Of a stretch of DNA of 64,000 nt, positions 24,667 through 32,817 are shown piece after piece (the first letter of the stretch is position 1; the number at the start of each line of letters is the position of its first letter). The stretch lies in the NCBI RefSeq assembly GCF_019047785.1, contig NZ_CP077290.1:496001-560000 (forward strand). The letters are read 5' to 3'. A program made the position numbers and the translations under genes. A model generated the notes under the pieces. The model was not told the origin of the DNA. It worked only from the letters and a program-made list of their open reading frames with translations, and did not search any database. This DNA is from Enterobacter cancerogenus. Its GTDB lineage: Bacteria; Pseudomonadota; Gammaproteobacteria; Enterobacterales; Enterobacteriaceae.

Positions 24667-26130
24667 TTAACCCTGCGCCGCGTATTGCGCCACCGTGGCC
24701 TTCGCCCCCTTCTGTAGCAGCATCTGGTACGCGTTCATTACCGCATCGACAAAAACAGCTTCCTGCGGCAGTTCTTTGCCAAAGATCGCCTCGATACCCA
24801 ACAGCGCTTTCACGCGGCTCTCGCCTTCTGCGCTGCTGTTTACCGCTGACTGGATCGCCGCCAGCTGCGGATCGCTTACCTCGATGGCATTACCCTGCTC
24901 GTCCACGCCGCCGACATAGCGCATCCAGCCCGCCACGCCCAATGCAAGCAGCGGGAAAGGCTGCTGATGGACCAGGTGCCAGCGCACGGAATCAAGCATA
25001 CGCTGCGGGAGTTTCTGACTGCCGTCCATCGCAATTTGCCACGTGCGGTGACGCAGCGCCGGGTTGCTGTAACGCGCGATCAGCAGATCGGCGTAATGGC
25101 TTAAATCCACACCCTGCACTTTCAGCGTTGGGGCCTGCTCTTTCAGCATCAGCGCGTGAGCGGCTTTGCGGTAGTTCGCATCTGCCATGCAGTCGTTAAT
25201 GTGCTGGTAACCCGCCAGATAGCCTAGATAGGCCAGGAACGAGTGGCTGCCGTTAAGCATACGCAGCTTCATCTCTTCAAAAGGAATAACGTCTGATACC
25301 AGCTCAGCGCCGGCCTTTTCCCACTGTGGACGCCCGGCGACAAAGTTATCTTCCACCACCCACTGACGGAACGGCTCGCAGGCCACCCCAGCCGGATCGC
25401 GAACGCCGGTCAATTGTTCAATTTTATCCAGCGTCTCGGCCGTGACCGCCGGGACGATACGGTCGACCATGGTTGACGGGAAGGTCACATTGGCATCGAT
25501 CCAGTCTGCCAGTTCAGCGTCCACGGCACGCGCGTAGGCGCAGGTAACGTTGCGCATCACATGACCATTTTCCGGCATGTTATCGCAGGACATGACGCTA
25601 AAGGCCGGCAGGCCGGCTGCCTTACGCCGCGCCAGCGCTTCAACCACAACGCCCGGTGCAGATTTTGGCTGATGAGGATTTTGCAGGTCCGCTACGATAA
25701 ACGGATGATCGAGCATCAGTTGCCCGGTGGCAGGCGAATGGCAGTACCCTTTCTCGGTAATGGTGAGCGAAACAATCGCCACCTGCGGTTCGCACATCGT
25801 CGACAGGACAGCTTCCAGCCCATCAACCTGGGCATGCAGCGCCTTTTTCACCACCCCCACGACGCGGGAGGTCCAGGCGTCGGCAGACATTTCCGCCACG
25901 GTGTAGAGATGGTCCTGCGCGTTCAGATCGGCGATCTGCTGTTCACCGCCGATCAGGTTCACTTCACAGTATCCCCAGTCGCTGTCGTGTTCTGCGGCAA
26001 GAATGTCGGCGTAGACCGCCTGATGTGCGCGATGAAATGCGCCAAAGCCCAAGTGAACAATACGCGCGTTGAGGCGTTCACGATCGTACTGAGGCAGCGT
26101 GGCCTTCGCCTGTAATAACCGATTTTCCAT
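24667..26130 (-). CDS. ydfI: Mannitol dehydrogenase/fructuronate reductase family oxidoreductase YdfI
   Basis: A 487-aa polyol/sugar-acid dehydrogenase of the long-chain mannitol dehydrogenase family: [19 protein letters not shown] (N-terminal Rossmann entry), [14 protein letters not shown], and the C-terminal catalytic block [20 protein letters not shown]. It is close to E. coli YdfI (486 aa), a paralogue of the fructuronate/tagaturonate reductases UxuB and UxaB, expected to interconvert D-mannonate and fructuronate. It follows ydfJ in the rsp cluster after a 221-bp gap, so it may also have its own promoter. Confidence 0.92.
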   Translation of the reverse strand: MENRLLQAKATLPQYDRERLNARIVHLGFGAFHRAHQAVYADILAAEHDSDWGYCEVNLIGGEQQIADLNAQDHLYTVAEMSADAWTSRVVGVVKKALHAQVDGLEAVLSTMCEPQVAIVSLTITEKGYCHSPATGQLMLDHPFIVADLQNPHQPKSAPGVVVEALARRKAAGLPAFSVMSCDNMPENGHVMRNVTCAYARAVDAELADWIDANVTFPSTMVDRIVPAVTAETLDKIEQLTGVRDPAGVACEPFRQWVVEDNFVAGRPQWEKAGAELVSDVIPFEEMKLRMLNGSHSFLAYLGYLAGYQHINDCMADANYRKAAHALMLKEQAPTLKVQGVDLSHYADLLIARYSNPALRHRTWQIAMDGSQKLPQRMLDSVRWHLVHQQPFPLLALGVAGWMRYVGGVDEQGNAIEVSDPQLAAIQSAVNSSAEGESRVKALLGIEAIFGKELPQEAVFVDAVMNAYQMLLQKGAKATVAQYAAQG

Positions 26131-26351
26131 GATTGTGACTCGTTCAATTAGAAAGCTAAGAACCGCTGCCGCTCCGGCAAGAGCGACAGCGCCTGCTGAC
26201 TACACCAACTAGAATGGCAGTAGCGAGAAAAAACGGACTGCCATCAACCATACTGATACGTCGATTTCAGATATTGATTTATATTAACTTTTTGCCATGT
26301 GGTGTGACATGAATAATAAGTTGTGTGACATATCCCATAACATATAAACCA

Positions 26352-27731
26352 TTAACGCCGGGTGGAGAGTGCCCCGTATGCCGCACGCTCTTTCTGAGGC
26401 ACTTCGGCAGCATCTTCAGCGTCGCTCAAATCACGGTCGCGCACTTCAGGCATCAGGAGTGCAGAGACCAGCCCAATCAGCGAGTAAACCACCAGCATCG
26501 CCACAATAGGCCACCATGAGCCGGTCATGTTGCAGAAGATCCCTGCCAGCACCGGACCAAAGCCCACCGCGACCAGGCCGCCGGCTTCCTTCGAAATCGC
26601 CATGCGAGTAAAGCGGTTTCGCGAGCCAAACATTTCCGCCATGGTGATGTTCTCCAGGGCAAACAGCCCCAGCACCGCCACGTTGTGAATCACGATGATG
26701 GAGAGCATCAGCACGCCCGGGGCATAACTCTTGTCAACGATGATCGACAGCATCGGGTACGCCAGAACGATCGCCGAGATGTTGAGAATGATGTAAGGCA
26801 ACCGGCGTCCCACCTTGTCCGATAGCCAGCCCAGCAGCGGAATGGAGATAAACCCGAGGATTGAACTGATCATCAGCGCATCGGTTGGAATGGCTTTATC
26901 AAACAGCAGCGTCTGCACCAGATAGCCCGCAAGGAACGTCTGGATCAGGCCTGAGTTGCCCGCCTGACCGAAACGCAACCCGGTGGCCAGCCAGAACGAT
27001 TTACTTCTGAACATCGCGCCCAGAGAGGTGTCCTGTACGGCCTGCGGTGCGGCAGCTTCTGCATCGTTCACTTTCTCGAATACCGGGCTTTCCTTGAGGT
27101 TCATTCGCAGCCAGATGGCAAAGATCATCACCACGACGCTGGCAAGGAACGGCACGCGCCAGCCCCAGGCAACCAGCTCTTCGCGGTCAAGCGCAAAGAA
27201 CATCACCGCCCAAATCGCCGTCGCGCTCAGCGTGCCGCAGTTTGTGCCCATGGCCACCAGCGAGGAGATAATGCCGCGCTTTCCTTTCGGCGCGTACTCC
27301 GCAAGCATAGTCCCTGCCCCGGAGATTTCCGCCCCGGCGCCCAGGCCCTGAATGATACGCAGCGTGACCAGCAGCACCGGCGCGAAAATGCCAATCTGCG
27401 CGTAGGTTGGTAACACGCCAATTAAGGTGGTACAGATCCCCATCATGGTGATGGTGATAAACAGCACCTTTTTACGTCCGATGCTGTCGCCCATTCTGCC
27501 GAAGATAAAGGCGCCGACGATACGCGCGATATAGCCCGCGCCGTAGGTGCCCATTGCGAGGATCAGCGCCATCGCGGCGGACTGTTCCGGGAAGAAAATT
27601 TCATGGAACACCAGTGCGGCGCCCAGCGAGTAGAGCTGGAAATCCATAAACTCCAGCGCGGTGCCCAGCCAGCCGGAGACGGCGGCTTTTACCAGGTCGG
27701 ACGTGGATCGTTGAGGTTGTGCTTGAGTCAT
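26352..27731 (-). CDS. ydfJ: MFS metabolite:H+ symporter YdfJ (intact)
   Basis: A 459-aa membrane protein of the MHS (metabolite:H+ symporter) branch of the MFS, with about 12 membrane segments. The loop motif is GRMGDSIGRKKVLFI, repeated in the second half as GWLSDKVGRRLPYI. In E. coli K-12 ydfJ is split by the Qin prophage; here it is full length. Position between rspB and ydfI suggests it imports the sugar acid processed by RspA, RspB and YdfI. Its substrate has not been read from sequence. Confidence 0.9.
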   Translation of the reverse strand: MTQAQPQRSTSDLVKAAVSGWLGTALEFMDFQLYSLGAALVFHEIFFPEQSAAMALILAMGTYGAGYIARIVGAFIFGRMGDSIGRKKVLFITITMMGICTTLIGVLPTYAQIGIFAPVLLVTLRIIQGLGAGAEISGAGTMLAEYAPKGKRGIISSLVAMGTNCGTLSATAIWAVMFFALDREELVAWGWRVPFLASVVVMIFAIWLRMNLKESPVFEKVNDAEAAAPQAVQDTSLGAMFRSKSFWLATGLRFGQAGNSGLIQTFLAGYLVQTLLFDKAIPTDALMISSILGFISIPLLGWLSDKVGRRLPYIILNISAIVLAYPMLSIIVDKSYAPGVLMLSIIVIHNVAVLGLFALENITMAEMFGSRNRFTRMAISKEAGGLVAVGFGPVLAGIFCNMTGSWWPIVAMLVVYSLIGLVSALLMPEVRDRDLSDAEDAAEVPQKERAAYGALSTRR

Positions 27732-27804
27732 AATGGCTATCTCTAAAAGGTAAGATGCGTACCACTCAGAGCCTGTCTGCGCAGGCTCTTAACCGCGTGA
27801 ATTA

Positions 27805-28824
27805 TTATTGGCCGAACGTGAGCAAGACTTTGCAGCACTGCCGCTGGTCTTTTTCAAACAGTTCGATTGCGTCTGTAACGTGGTGATAGTCAAAGGTATG
27901 GGTAACCAGTTTTTCAGGGTCGATAAGCCCTCTTTCCAGCCAGTCGATCACGACCGGGAATTTATTGGCATTCAGGCGCGAGGAAAATATCGACAGCTCT
28001 TTGCCGGTGATGCCCTGCTGAACAATCTGGCTCGGGTCGCTGGAAAAGCCCATCAGGACAATACGCGCCGCCGGAGAGGCCAGCGTAATGGCCTCCTTTA
28101 AAATCGACGGATGGCAGGCGGCATCAATAATTAACGTAGGTTTAATCCCCTTCTCTTCCAGCACAGCCTGCAGAGACTGTTCGCCATTATTGATGACCCA
28201 GTCCGCGCCGCTGCGTTGCGCCATCGCCAGCCGCTCGTCAATACGATCGACCACGATGACCTGTTTCACCTTATACACGCCCTTCAGCGCCTGAACGGTG
28301 ACCAGCCCCATCGGACCTGCGCCGTAGATCAGCGCCACGTCCTGCTCGCCAGGGTTTGCCTGCCCGGTGACGTTGGCCGCAATGGTAAACGGTTCGACCA
28401 TCACCGCATGTTTATCAGGGATGGCATCCGGGATTGGCCATGCGTTTTTGGCGGGCACCACGGCATATTCGCTGAAGCCGCCGTCACGGTGAACACCCAG
28501 CACCACCAGCGAGGTGCAGACGTTAGGTTTGCCCACCGAGCACGGGTAGCAGTGGCCGCAGCTGATAACCGGGTCAACCGACACGCGCTGGCCAAGACGG
28601 GACGCTTCTACGTGCTCGCCGATGGCATCGATCACGCCAAAAAACTCGTGACCAATCACGCGCGGATATTTGGCGAACGGGTTATGCCCGCGGTAGATGT
28701 GGCTGTCTGAGCCGCAAATGCCCGCCAGGGAGATTTTGACGCGCACTTCGCCTGCGGCAGGTACCGGGATTGGGCGCTCTTCAATCACCAGCGCGTCGGG
28801 CTGTTGGATCACTATGCTTTTCAT
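27805..28824 (-). CDS. rspB: Zinc alcohol dehydrogenase RspB
   Basis: A 339-aa MDR zinc dehydrogenase close to E. coli RspB. Catalytic zinc motif GICGSDSHIYRG with GHEFFG, structural lobe CGHCYPCSVGKPNVC, and nucleotide fold VALIYGAGPMGLVTVQALKG. The start is set at 28824 (MKSIVIQQPD) because it matches RspB and is preceded by GAGGAGCG; the 28851 start adds an N-terminal tail. It follows rspA with a 14-bp gap. It would oxidise a hydroxyl of a sugar acid such as L-gulonate-type compounds. Confidence 0.93.
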   Translation of the reverse strand: MKSIVIQQPDALVIEERPIPVPAAGEVRVKISLAGICGSDSHIYRGHNPFAKYPRVIGHEFFGVIDAIGEHVEASRLGQRVSVDPVISCGHCYPCSVGKPNVCTSLVVLGVHRDGGFSEYAVVPAKNAWPIPDAIPDKHAVMVEPFTIAANVTGQANPGEQDVALIYGAGPMGLVTVQALKGVYKVKQVIVVDRIDERLAMAQRSGADWVINNGEQSLQAVLEEKGIKPTLIIDAACHPSILKEAITLASPAARIVLMGFSSDPSQIVQQGITGKELSIFSSRLNANKFPVVIDWLERGLIDPEKLVTHTFDYHHVTDAIELFEKDQRQCCKVLLTFGQ

Positions 28825-28838
28825 CGTTCGCTCCTCGT

Positions 28839-30053
28839 TTACCAGTTCCACAGCGTGCCGTCTTCAAGACGCGCAACCGGCAGGTACGCCGGATCGTACG
28901 GATATTTCGCTGCCAGCTTCTCGTCGAACTCAATGCCCAGCCCCGGCTTGTCGCCCGGATGCATGTAGCCGTTATCGAAGCGCCAGCTGTGCGGGAAGAC
29001 TTCCAGCATCTGCTCGGAGTAGCCCATATATTCCTGGACGCCGAAGTTTGGCACCCACAGGTCGAAATGCAGCGCTGCGGCGTGACAAATCGGCGAGAGA
29101 TCCGACGGGCCGTGCGAGCCGGTACGCACCTGGTAGAGCGAAGCAAAGTCCGCAATGCGACGCATCCCGGTGATCCCGCCCGCATGGGTAATGGTGGTCC
29201 GGATGTAGTCGATCAGCTGCTCTTCGATAAGCTGCTTGCAGTCCCAGATGCTGTTAAACACTTCGCCCACCGCAATCGGCGTGACCGTGTGCTGGCGGAT
29301 CAGGCGGAAGCACTCCTGGTTCTCGGCAGGCGTCGGGTCTTCCATCCAGAACATGCGATACGCTTCAATGCTTTTGCCAAAACGCGCCGCTTCAATCGGT
29401 GTGAGGCGGTGATGCATGTCGTGCAACAGATGCTCATTGAAGCCAAACCGGTTGCGCACGGCGTCAAACAGCTTCGGCGTGAAGTCGAGGTATTTCTCCG
29501 TGGACCACAGCTGCTCTTCCGGCCAGTCGCCTTTGGTGGCGGGTTCGTACGCCAGCCCCTTTCCTTTAGACATACCGTAGGTGGTTTTCATTCCCGGCAC
29601 GCCGCACTGCACGCGGATCGCCTTGAAGCCCATCTCTTTGTGGCGGGCGTAATCTTCCAGCACGTCGTCGATGGTGTGGCCCGTGGTGTGGCAGTAAACC
29701 ATTACCCCCTCGCGCGATGCGCCGCCAAGAAGCTGGTACAACGGCATGTTGGCCGCTTTGGCTTTGATATCCCACAGCGCCATATCCACGGCCGAGATGG
29801 CAGACATGGTCACCGGCCCCCGACGCCAGTAAGCGCCTTTATAGAAGAACTGCCAGATATCTTCGATGCGGTGCGCATCGCGGCCAATCAGCTGCGGGCA
29901 AAGGTGATCTTTCAGGTAAGAGGCAACGGACAGCTCGCGTCCATTCAGCGTGGCATCGCCCAGGCCAACGATCCCCTCATCGGTGGTAATTTTTAGGGTG
30001 ACGAAATTACGCCCCGGGCAGGTAACAAAAACTTCAGCCCCGACAATCTTCAT
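28839..30053 (-). CDS. rspA: RspA, ManD-type D-mannonate/sugar-acid dehydratase
   Basis: A 404-aa enolase-superfamily protein of the mannonate dehydratase subgroup: N-terminal capping domain ([19 protein letters not shown]), then the (beta/alpha)7 barrel with metal ligands in [16 protein letters not shown] and ITPIAVGE-like [16 protein letters not shown], and [17 protein letters not shown]. coli RspA (404 aa) was first linked to starvation sensing and homoserine-lactone levels; family members dehydrate D-mannonate weakly. First gene of the rspA-rspB-ydfJ-ydfI cluster. Confidence 0.94.
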   Translation of the reverse strand: MKIVGAEVFVTCPGRNFVTLKITTDEGIVGLGDATLNGRELSVASYLKDHLCPQLIGRDAHRIEDIWQFFYKGAYWRRGPVTMSAISAVDMALWDIKAKAANMPLYQLLGGASREGVMVYCHTTGHTIDDVLEDYARHKEMGFKAIRVQCGVPGMKTTYGMSKGKGLAYEPATKGDWPEEQLWSTEKYLDFTPKLFDAVRNRFGFNEHLLHDMHHRLTPIEAARFGKSIEAYRMFWMEDPTPAENQECFRLIRQHTVTPIAVGEVFNSIWDCKQLIEEQLIDYIRTTITHAGGITGMRRIADFASLYQVRTGSHGPSDLSPICHAAALHFDLWVPNFGVQEYMGYSEQMLEVFPHSWRFDNGYMHPGDKPGLGIEFDEKLAAKYPYDPAYLPVARLEDGTLWNW

Positions 30054-30113
30054 AATCCGGTTCCTTACATCGTTCGTTGTGATGCAGGAAATTTACGCAA
30101 CTACACTACTACC

Positions 30114-30123
30114 ATACAAGTAT
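30114..30123 (-). promoter_or_regulatory. Candidate RspR operator at the rspA promoter
   Basis: The palindrome ATAC-AA-GTAT lies about 60 bp upstream of rspA. On the minus strand a -10-like TATACT overlaps it (CATTATACTTGTATGG). A repressor bound here would block the promoter. The RspR site sequence is not known to me, so this is inference. Confidence 0.35.
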
Positions 30124-30163
30124 AATGATCATAAAATCAGCGAGCGATCACAAAAACAGGGCA

Positions 30164-30490
30164 CTAGCTGCGCCCCCAACCGGCGACGATGATCAGCATG
30201 CCGCACAGGGCAATCAGCGCGCCTGACCAGTCATACAGGCTTAATTTAACGCCATCCACCACGCGCAGCCACAACAGCGCGGTACACACGTAGACCCCAC
30301 CGTAAGCGGCATACACGCGCCCGCTGGCGGCGGGATGCAGGGTGAGCAGCCAGACAAACAGCGCCAGCGCAATGCCCGCCGGGATCAACAGCGCTATCGA
30401 TCCCCCCTTCTTCAGCCAAAGCCAGGGCAAGAAGCAGCCGATGATTTCACACAGCGCGGTGGCAAAAAAAAGCAGTGTCGTTTTGAGCAT
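30164..30490 (-). CDS. ynfA: YnfA family inner-membrane protein
   Basis: A 108-aa protein with four membrane segments (for example [20 protein letters not shown] and [20 protein letters not shown]). It belongs to the UPF0060/YnfA family, a small-multidrug-resistance-like fold reported to export drugs in Shigella. The family's Glu in ALCEIIGCF is present. Length equals E. coli YnfA. Divergent from ynfB. Confidence 0.93.
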   Translation of the reverse strand: MLKTTLLFFATALCEIIGCFLPWLWLKKGGSIALLIPAGIALALFVWLLTLHPAASGRVYAAYGGVYVCTALLWLRVVDGVKLSLYDWSGALIALCGMLIIVAGWGRS

Positions 30491-30643
30491 TTATATCGTT
30501 CTGTGATGTTTGATTTAACCATCATACGCGATAATTAAATGACGTTTTCCATACCTGCTGTGCGGGTATGTCGCCATTTTGGTTTGGTGTAGAATTCGAA
30601 CGGGTTATACTGCCTGTCTGCACCGCTATTCAAGGAACACGCT

Positions 30644-30982
30644 ATGACTACTTTAAGCAAACGCCTTTGTCTGACCGCCCTGCTGGCGCTGTCAACGTGC
30701 GCAATGATCAATACGGCCTCCGCTGAAACCAGCAAACTCATCATTGAGTCTGGTGATAGCGCACAAAGCCGTCAGAACGCCGCCATGGACAAGGAACAAT
30801 GGAATGACACCCGCAGTCTTCGTCAGAAGGTGAATAAACGCGCCGAGAAAGAATGGGATAAAGAAGATGTTGCGTTTGATGCGCGTGATAAATGCCAGCA
30901 AAGCGCCAACACCAATGCCTACTGGGAGCCAAACACCCTGCGCTGTCTGGATCGCCGCACAGGCCGTGTGGTTGCACCCTAA
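30644..30982 (+). CDS. ynfB: YnfB, DUF1283 periplasmic protein
   Basis: A 112-aa secreted protein: signal peptide [20 protein letters not shown] ending at NTASA, then a charged helical mature part with two Cys (DKCQQS, LRCLDRR) that may form a disulfide. E. coli YnfB is 113 aa, function unknown. Its TAA overlaps the speG ATG (TAATG), so the two are translationally coupled. Confidence 0.93.
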   Translation: MTTLSKRLCLTALLALSTCAMINTASAETSKLIIESGDSAQSRQNAAMDKEQWNDTRSLRQKVNKRAEKEWDKEDVAFDARDKCQQSANTNAYWEPNTLRCLDRRTGRVVAP

Positions 30983-31542
30983 TGGCGGCAAGATATGACA
31001 TCACGCTCCGCCCGCTGGAGCGTGAAGATCTGCGCTTTGTCCATCAGCTCGATAACAACGCGAGCGTGATGCGCTACTGGTTTGAAGAGCCTTACGAGGC
31101 GTTTGTCGAGCTGTCGGATCTGTACGACAAGCACATCCACGATCAGAGCGAGCGCCGTTTTGTCGTTGAGTGCGAAGGCGAGAAAGCCGGGCTGGTCGAG
31201 CTGGTTGAGATTAACCACGTTCACCGCCGGGCGGAATTTCAGATCATCATTTCCCCTGAACATCAGGGAAAAGGTCTCGCCTCCCGGGCGGCAAAGCTGG
31301 CCATGGATTACGGATTTAACGTCCTTAACCTCTACAAGCTGTATCTCATTGTTGATAAAGAGAACGAAAAGGCGATCCACATCTACCGCAAGCTTGGCTT
31401 TATGGTGGAAGGCGAGCTGATTCATGAGTTCTTTATTAACGGTGAATACCGCAACACCATCCGCATGTGTATCTTCCAGCATCAGCATCTGGCGGAACAT
31501 AAAGCCTCAGGCTCGACCCTTCTGAAACCGACCGCGCAGTAA
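30982..31542 (+). CDS. speG: Spermidine N1-acetyltransferase
   Basis: A 186-aa GNAT acetyltransferase using acetyl-CoA to neutralise excess spermidine and spermine. The acetyl-CoA loop is [16 protein letters not shown], with the allosteric polyamine-site segment [20 protein letters not shown] and C-terminal [20 protein letters not shown]. Length equals E. coli SpeG. I chose ATG 30982, which overlaps the ynfB stop, over the longer 30892 start, whose first 30 residues are the ynfB gene out of frame. It works with mdtJI (59.9-60.6 kb) in polyamine control. Confidence 0.97.
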   Translation: MAARYDITLRPLEREDLRFVHQLDNNASVMRYWFEEPYEAFVELSDLYDKHIHDQSERRFVVECEGEKAGLVELVEINHVHRRAEFQIIISPEHQGKGLASRAAKLAMDYGFNVLNLYKLYLIVDKENEKAIHIYRKLGFMVEGELIHEFFINGEYRNTIRMCIFQHQHLAEHKASGSTLLKPTAQ

Positions 31543-31552
31543 CCTGCGCGGT
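31531..31552. terminator. Bidirectional terminator overlapping the speG stop
   Basis: ACCGCGCAG-TAAC-CTGCGCGGT, a perfect 9-bp stem whose loop contains the speG stop codon, followed by TGTT. It lies between convergent speG and ynfC. Confidence 0.7.
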
Positions 31553-31559
31553 TGTTCAC

Positions 31560-32270
31560 TCAGTAATACTCAATCGTGTTTTTGATGGTGTATTTGCGCT
31601 CAACGGCGTTTTTTCCGCTGTCATTGGCAATCACCAGCTCGCAACTCACCGGATTATTGCGGCTGTCGTAGTCGCAGCTCTGCGTCACTTTACCCAGCGG
31701 CTTGTCATTGAGCAGGCTTACCGCCGTATAATCCATTCTTTTGCGCAGATCCTTCGACGGCGTCGACTGCACCGACAGATGTTGATCGCCCGATACGGTC
31801 GTTTTGCCCAGCGGGTAGCCATCCGCATCGTAACGATACTTCACTTCCATCTCTTTGCCGTGGGCCGCGACAACAAATCCGTTATCGTCGGTGTCCCAGG
31901 TCACGCCTGCGGAAGGCAGCTCCGCCAGCTGGCATTTCCCCTGCAGCTTGACTTTCTGCTGCTGGGTCTCGGCATCGACGTAATAGTTTGCATCGAGCAC
32001 CAACGCCACGCCGGTATTGGCCTCCAGATCGTGCAGCTCCAGGGTATCGAAGCAGCCTTCTTCCGACATCGTTCCGGTGACCCTTTTCGTCACCTCCCCC
32101 TTGTCGTTGAACAAGGTCTGGGTAAAGTCTTTCACCGGGCCGCGCAGGGGATCAAAATCAAATTCATTTGAAAAACTCGCCATCTCCGGCGTAAAACTGA
32201 GCGGTGCGGAGTGGTCGTCACACCCTGCCAGCGCTGTCGCCAGAAGGGTTATCGCTACATATTTCTTCAC
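31560..32270 (-). CDS. ynfC: YnfC lipoprotein
   Basis: A 236-aa lipoprotein (UPF0257). With the GTG start at 32270 (VKKYVAITLLATALAGCDDH) the signal peptide and lipobox LAGC are correctly placed, and the length equals E. coli YnfC. A longer ATG start at 32306 would bury the signal. Conserved core: LSFTPEMASFSNEFDFDPLR and VERKYTIKNTIEYY. Function unknown. Convergent with speG, divergent from ynfD. Confidence 0.9.
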   Translation of the reverse strand: MKKYVAITLLATALAGCDDHSAPLSFTPEMASFSNEFDFDPLRGPVKDFTQTLFNDKGEVTKRVTGTMSEEGCFDTLELHDLEANTGVALVLDANYYVDAETQQQKVKLQGKCQLAELPSAGVTWDTDDNGFVVAAHGKEMEVKYRYDADGYPLGKTTVSGDQHLSVQSTPSKDLRKRMDYTAVSLLNDKPLGKVTQSCDYDSRNNPVSCELVIANDSGKNAVERKYTIKNTIEYY

Positions 32271-32375
32271 ATCATTTACCGATACAGAGAGATTATTCCC
32301 AATCATATTAGCAAATACAGTTGTTTACACGATCCCTGCTAAAATTAATCTACACACAGAGAAAAGGAGCTACAG

Positions 32376-32681
32376 ATGAAACGGTTAACCTGGACTACCG
32401 CCCTGCTGCTGTTAAGTGCTTCACCGGCCGTACTGGCTGCACCGGATTCTTGCGAGCGCGTGAAAAGCGATATTCAGCAGAAAATCATTAACAACGGCGT
32501 GCCTGAATCAGGCTTTACGCTCAACATTGTTCCGAACGATCAGGCCGACCAGCCCGATGCACAGGTTGTTGGGCATTGTGCCAACGATACCTTTAAAATT
32601 TTGTACACCCGCACAAGCAGCGGTAACTATCCCGTAAGTGGCGCGGGTACGCAGGAAAATGCACCGAGCGAGCCTCAGTAA
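32376..32681 (+). CDS. ynfD: YnfD, DUF1161 periplasmic protein
   Basis: A 101-aa secreted protein: signal peptide MKRLTWTTALLLLSASPAVLA, then a DUF1161 domain with two conserved Cys (DSCERVKSDI, VGHCANDTFKILYTR). Function unknown. GGAGC Shine-Dalgarno. In E. coli it precedes ynfE as here. Confidence 0.92.
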   Translation: MKRLTWTTALLLLSASPAVLAAPDSCERVKSDIQQKIINNGVPESGFTLNIVPNDQADQPDAQVVGHCANDTFKILYTRTSSGNYPVSGAGTQENAPSEPQ

Positions 32682-32707
32682 TTTTCTGCTTATCAATACC
32701 CTTTCCC

Positions 32708-32813
32708 TTGACGAGGATTAATATTTAATACCCCCAAATAAGTAACATTCACCCCATCATTAGCCCGGTTGTAATCACGGGTGAAAATAATAGTTAATTA
32801 CAATGATGGGGTG
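32708..32813 (+). promoter_or_regulatory. ynfE control region: FNR-like site and long inverted repeat over the RBS
   Basis: TTGAC-GAGG-ATTAA (32708-32721) fits the FNR consensus at 8 of 10 positions; a -10-like TAACAT (32742-32747) puts FNR near -41. A perfect 12-bp inverted repeat (CACCCCATCATT at 32750-32761, AATGATGGGGTG at 32802-32813) reaches into the Shine-Dalgarno of ynfE. E. coli ynfEFGH is FNR-activated. The repeat is seen; its function (operator or RBS-masking hairpin) is inferred. Confidence 0.5.
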
Positions 32814-32817
32814 AGTC

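Noticed and set aside
26280..26345. TGTGACAT repeats upstream of ydfI that look like CRP half-sites
   Set aside because: No inverted TCACA partner at the correct spacing, so not called a CRP site.
28770..29996. 408-codon plus-strand ORF
   Set aside because: Antisense of rspA, which has clear enolase-superfamily motifs.
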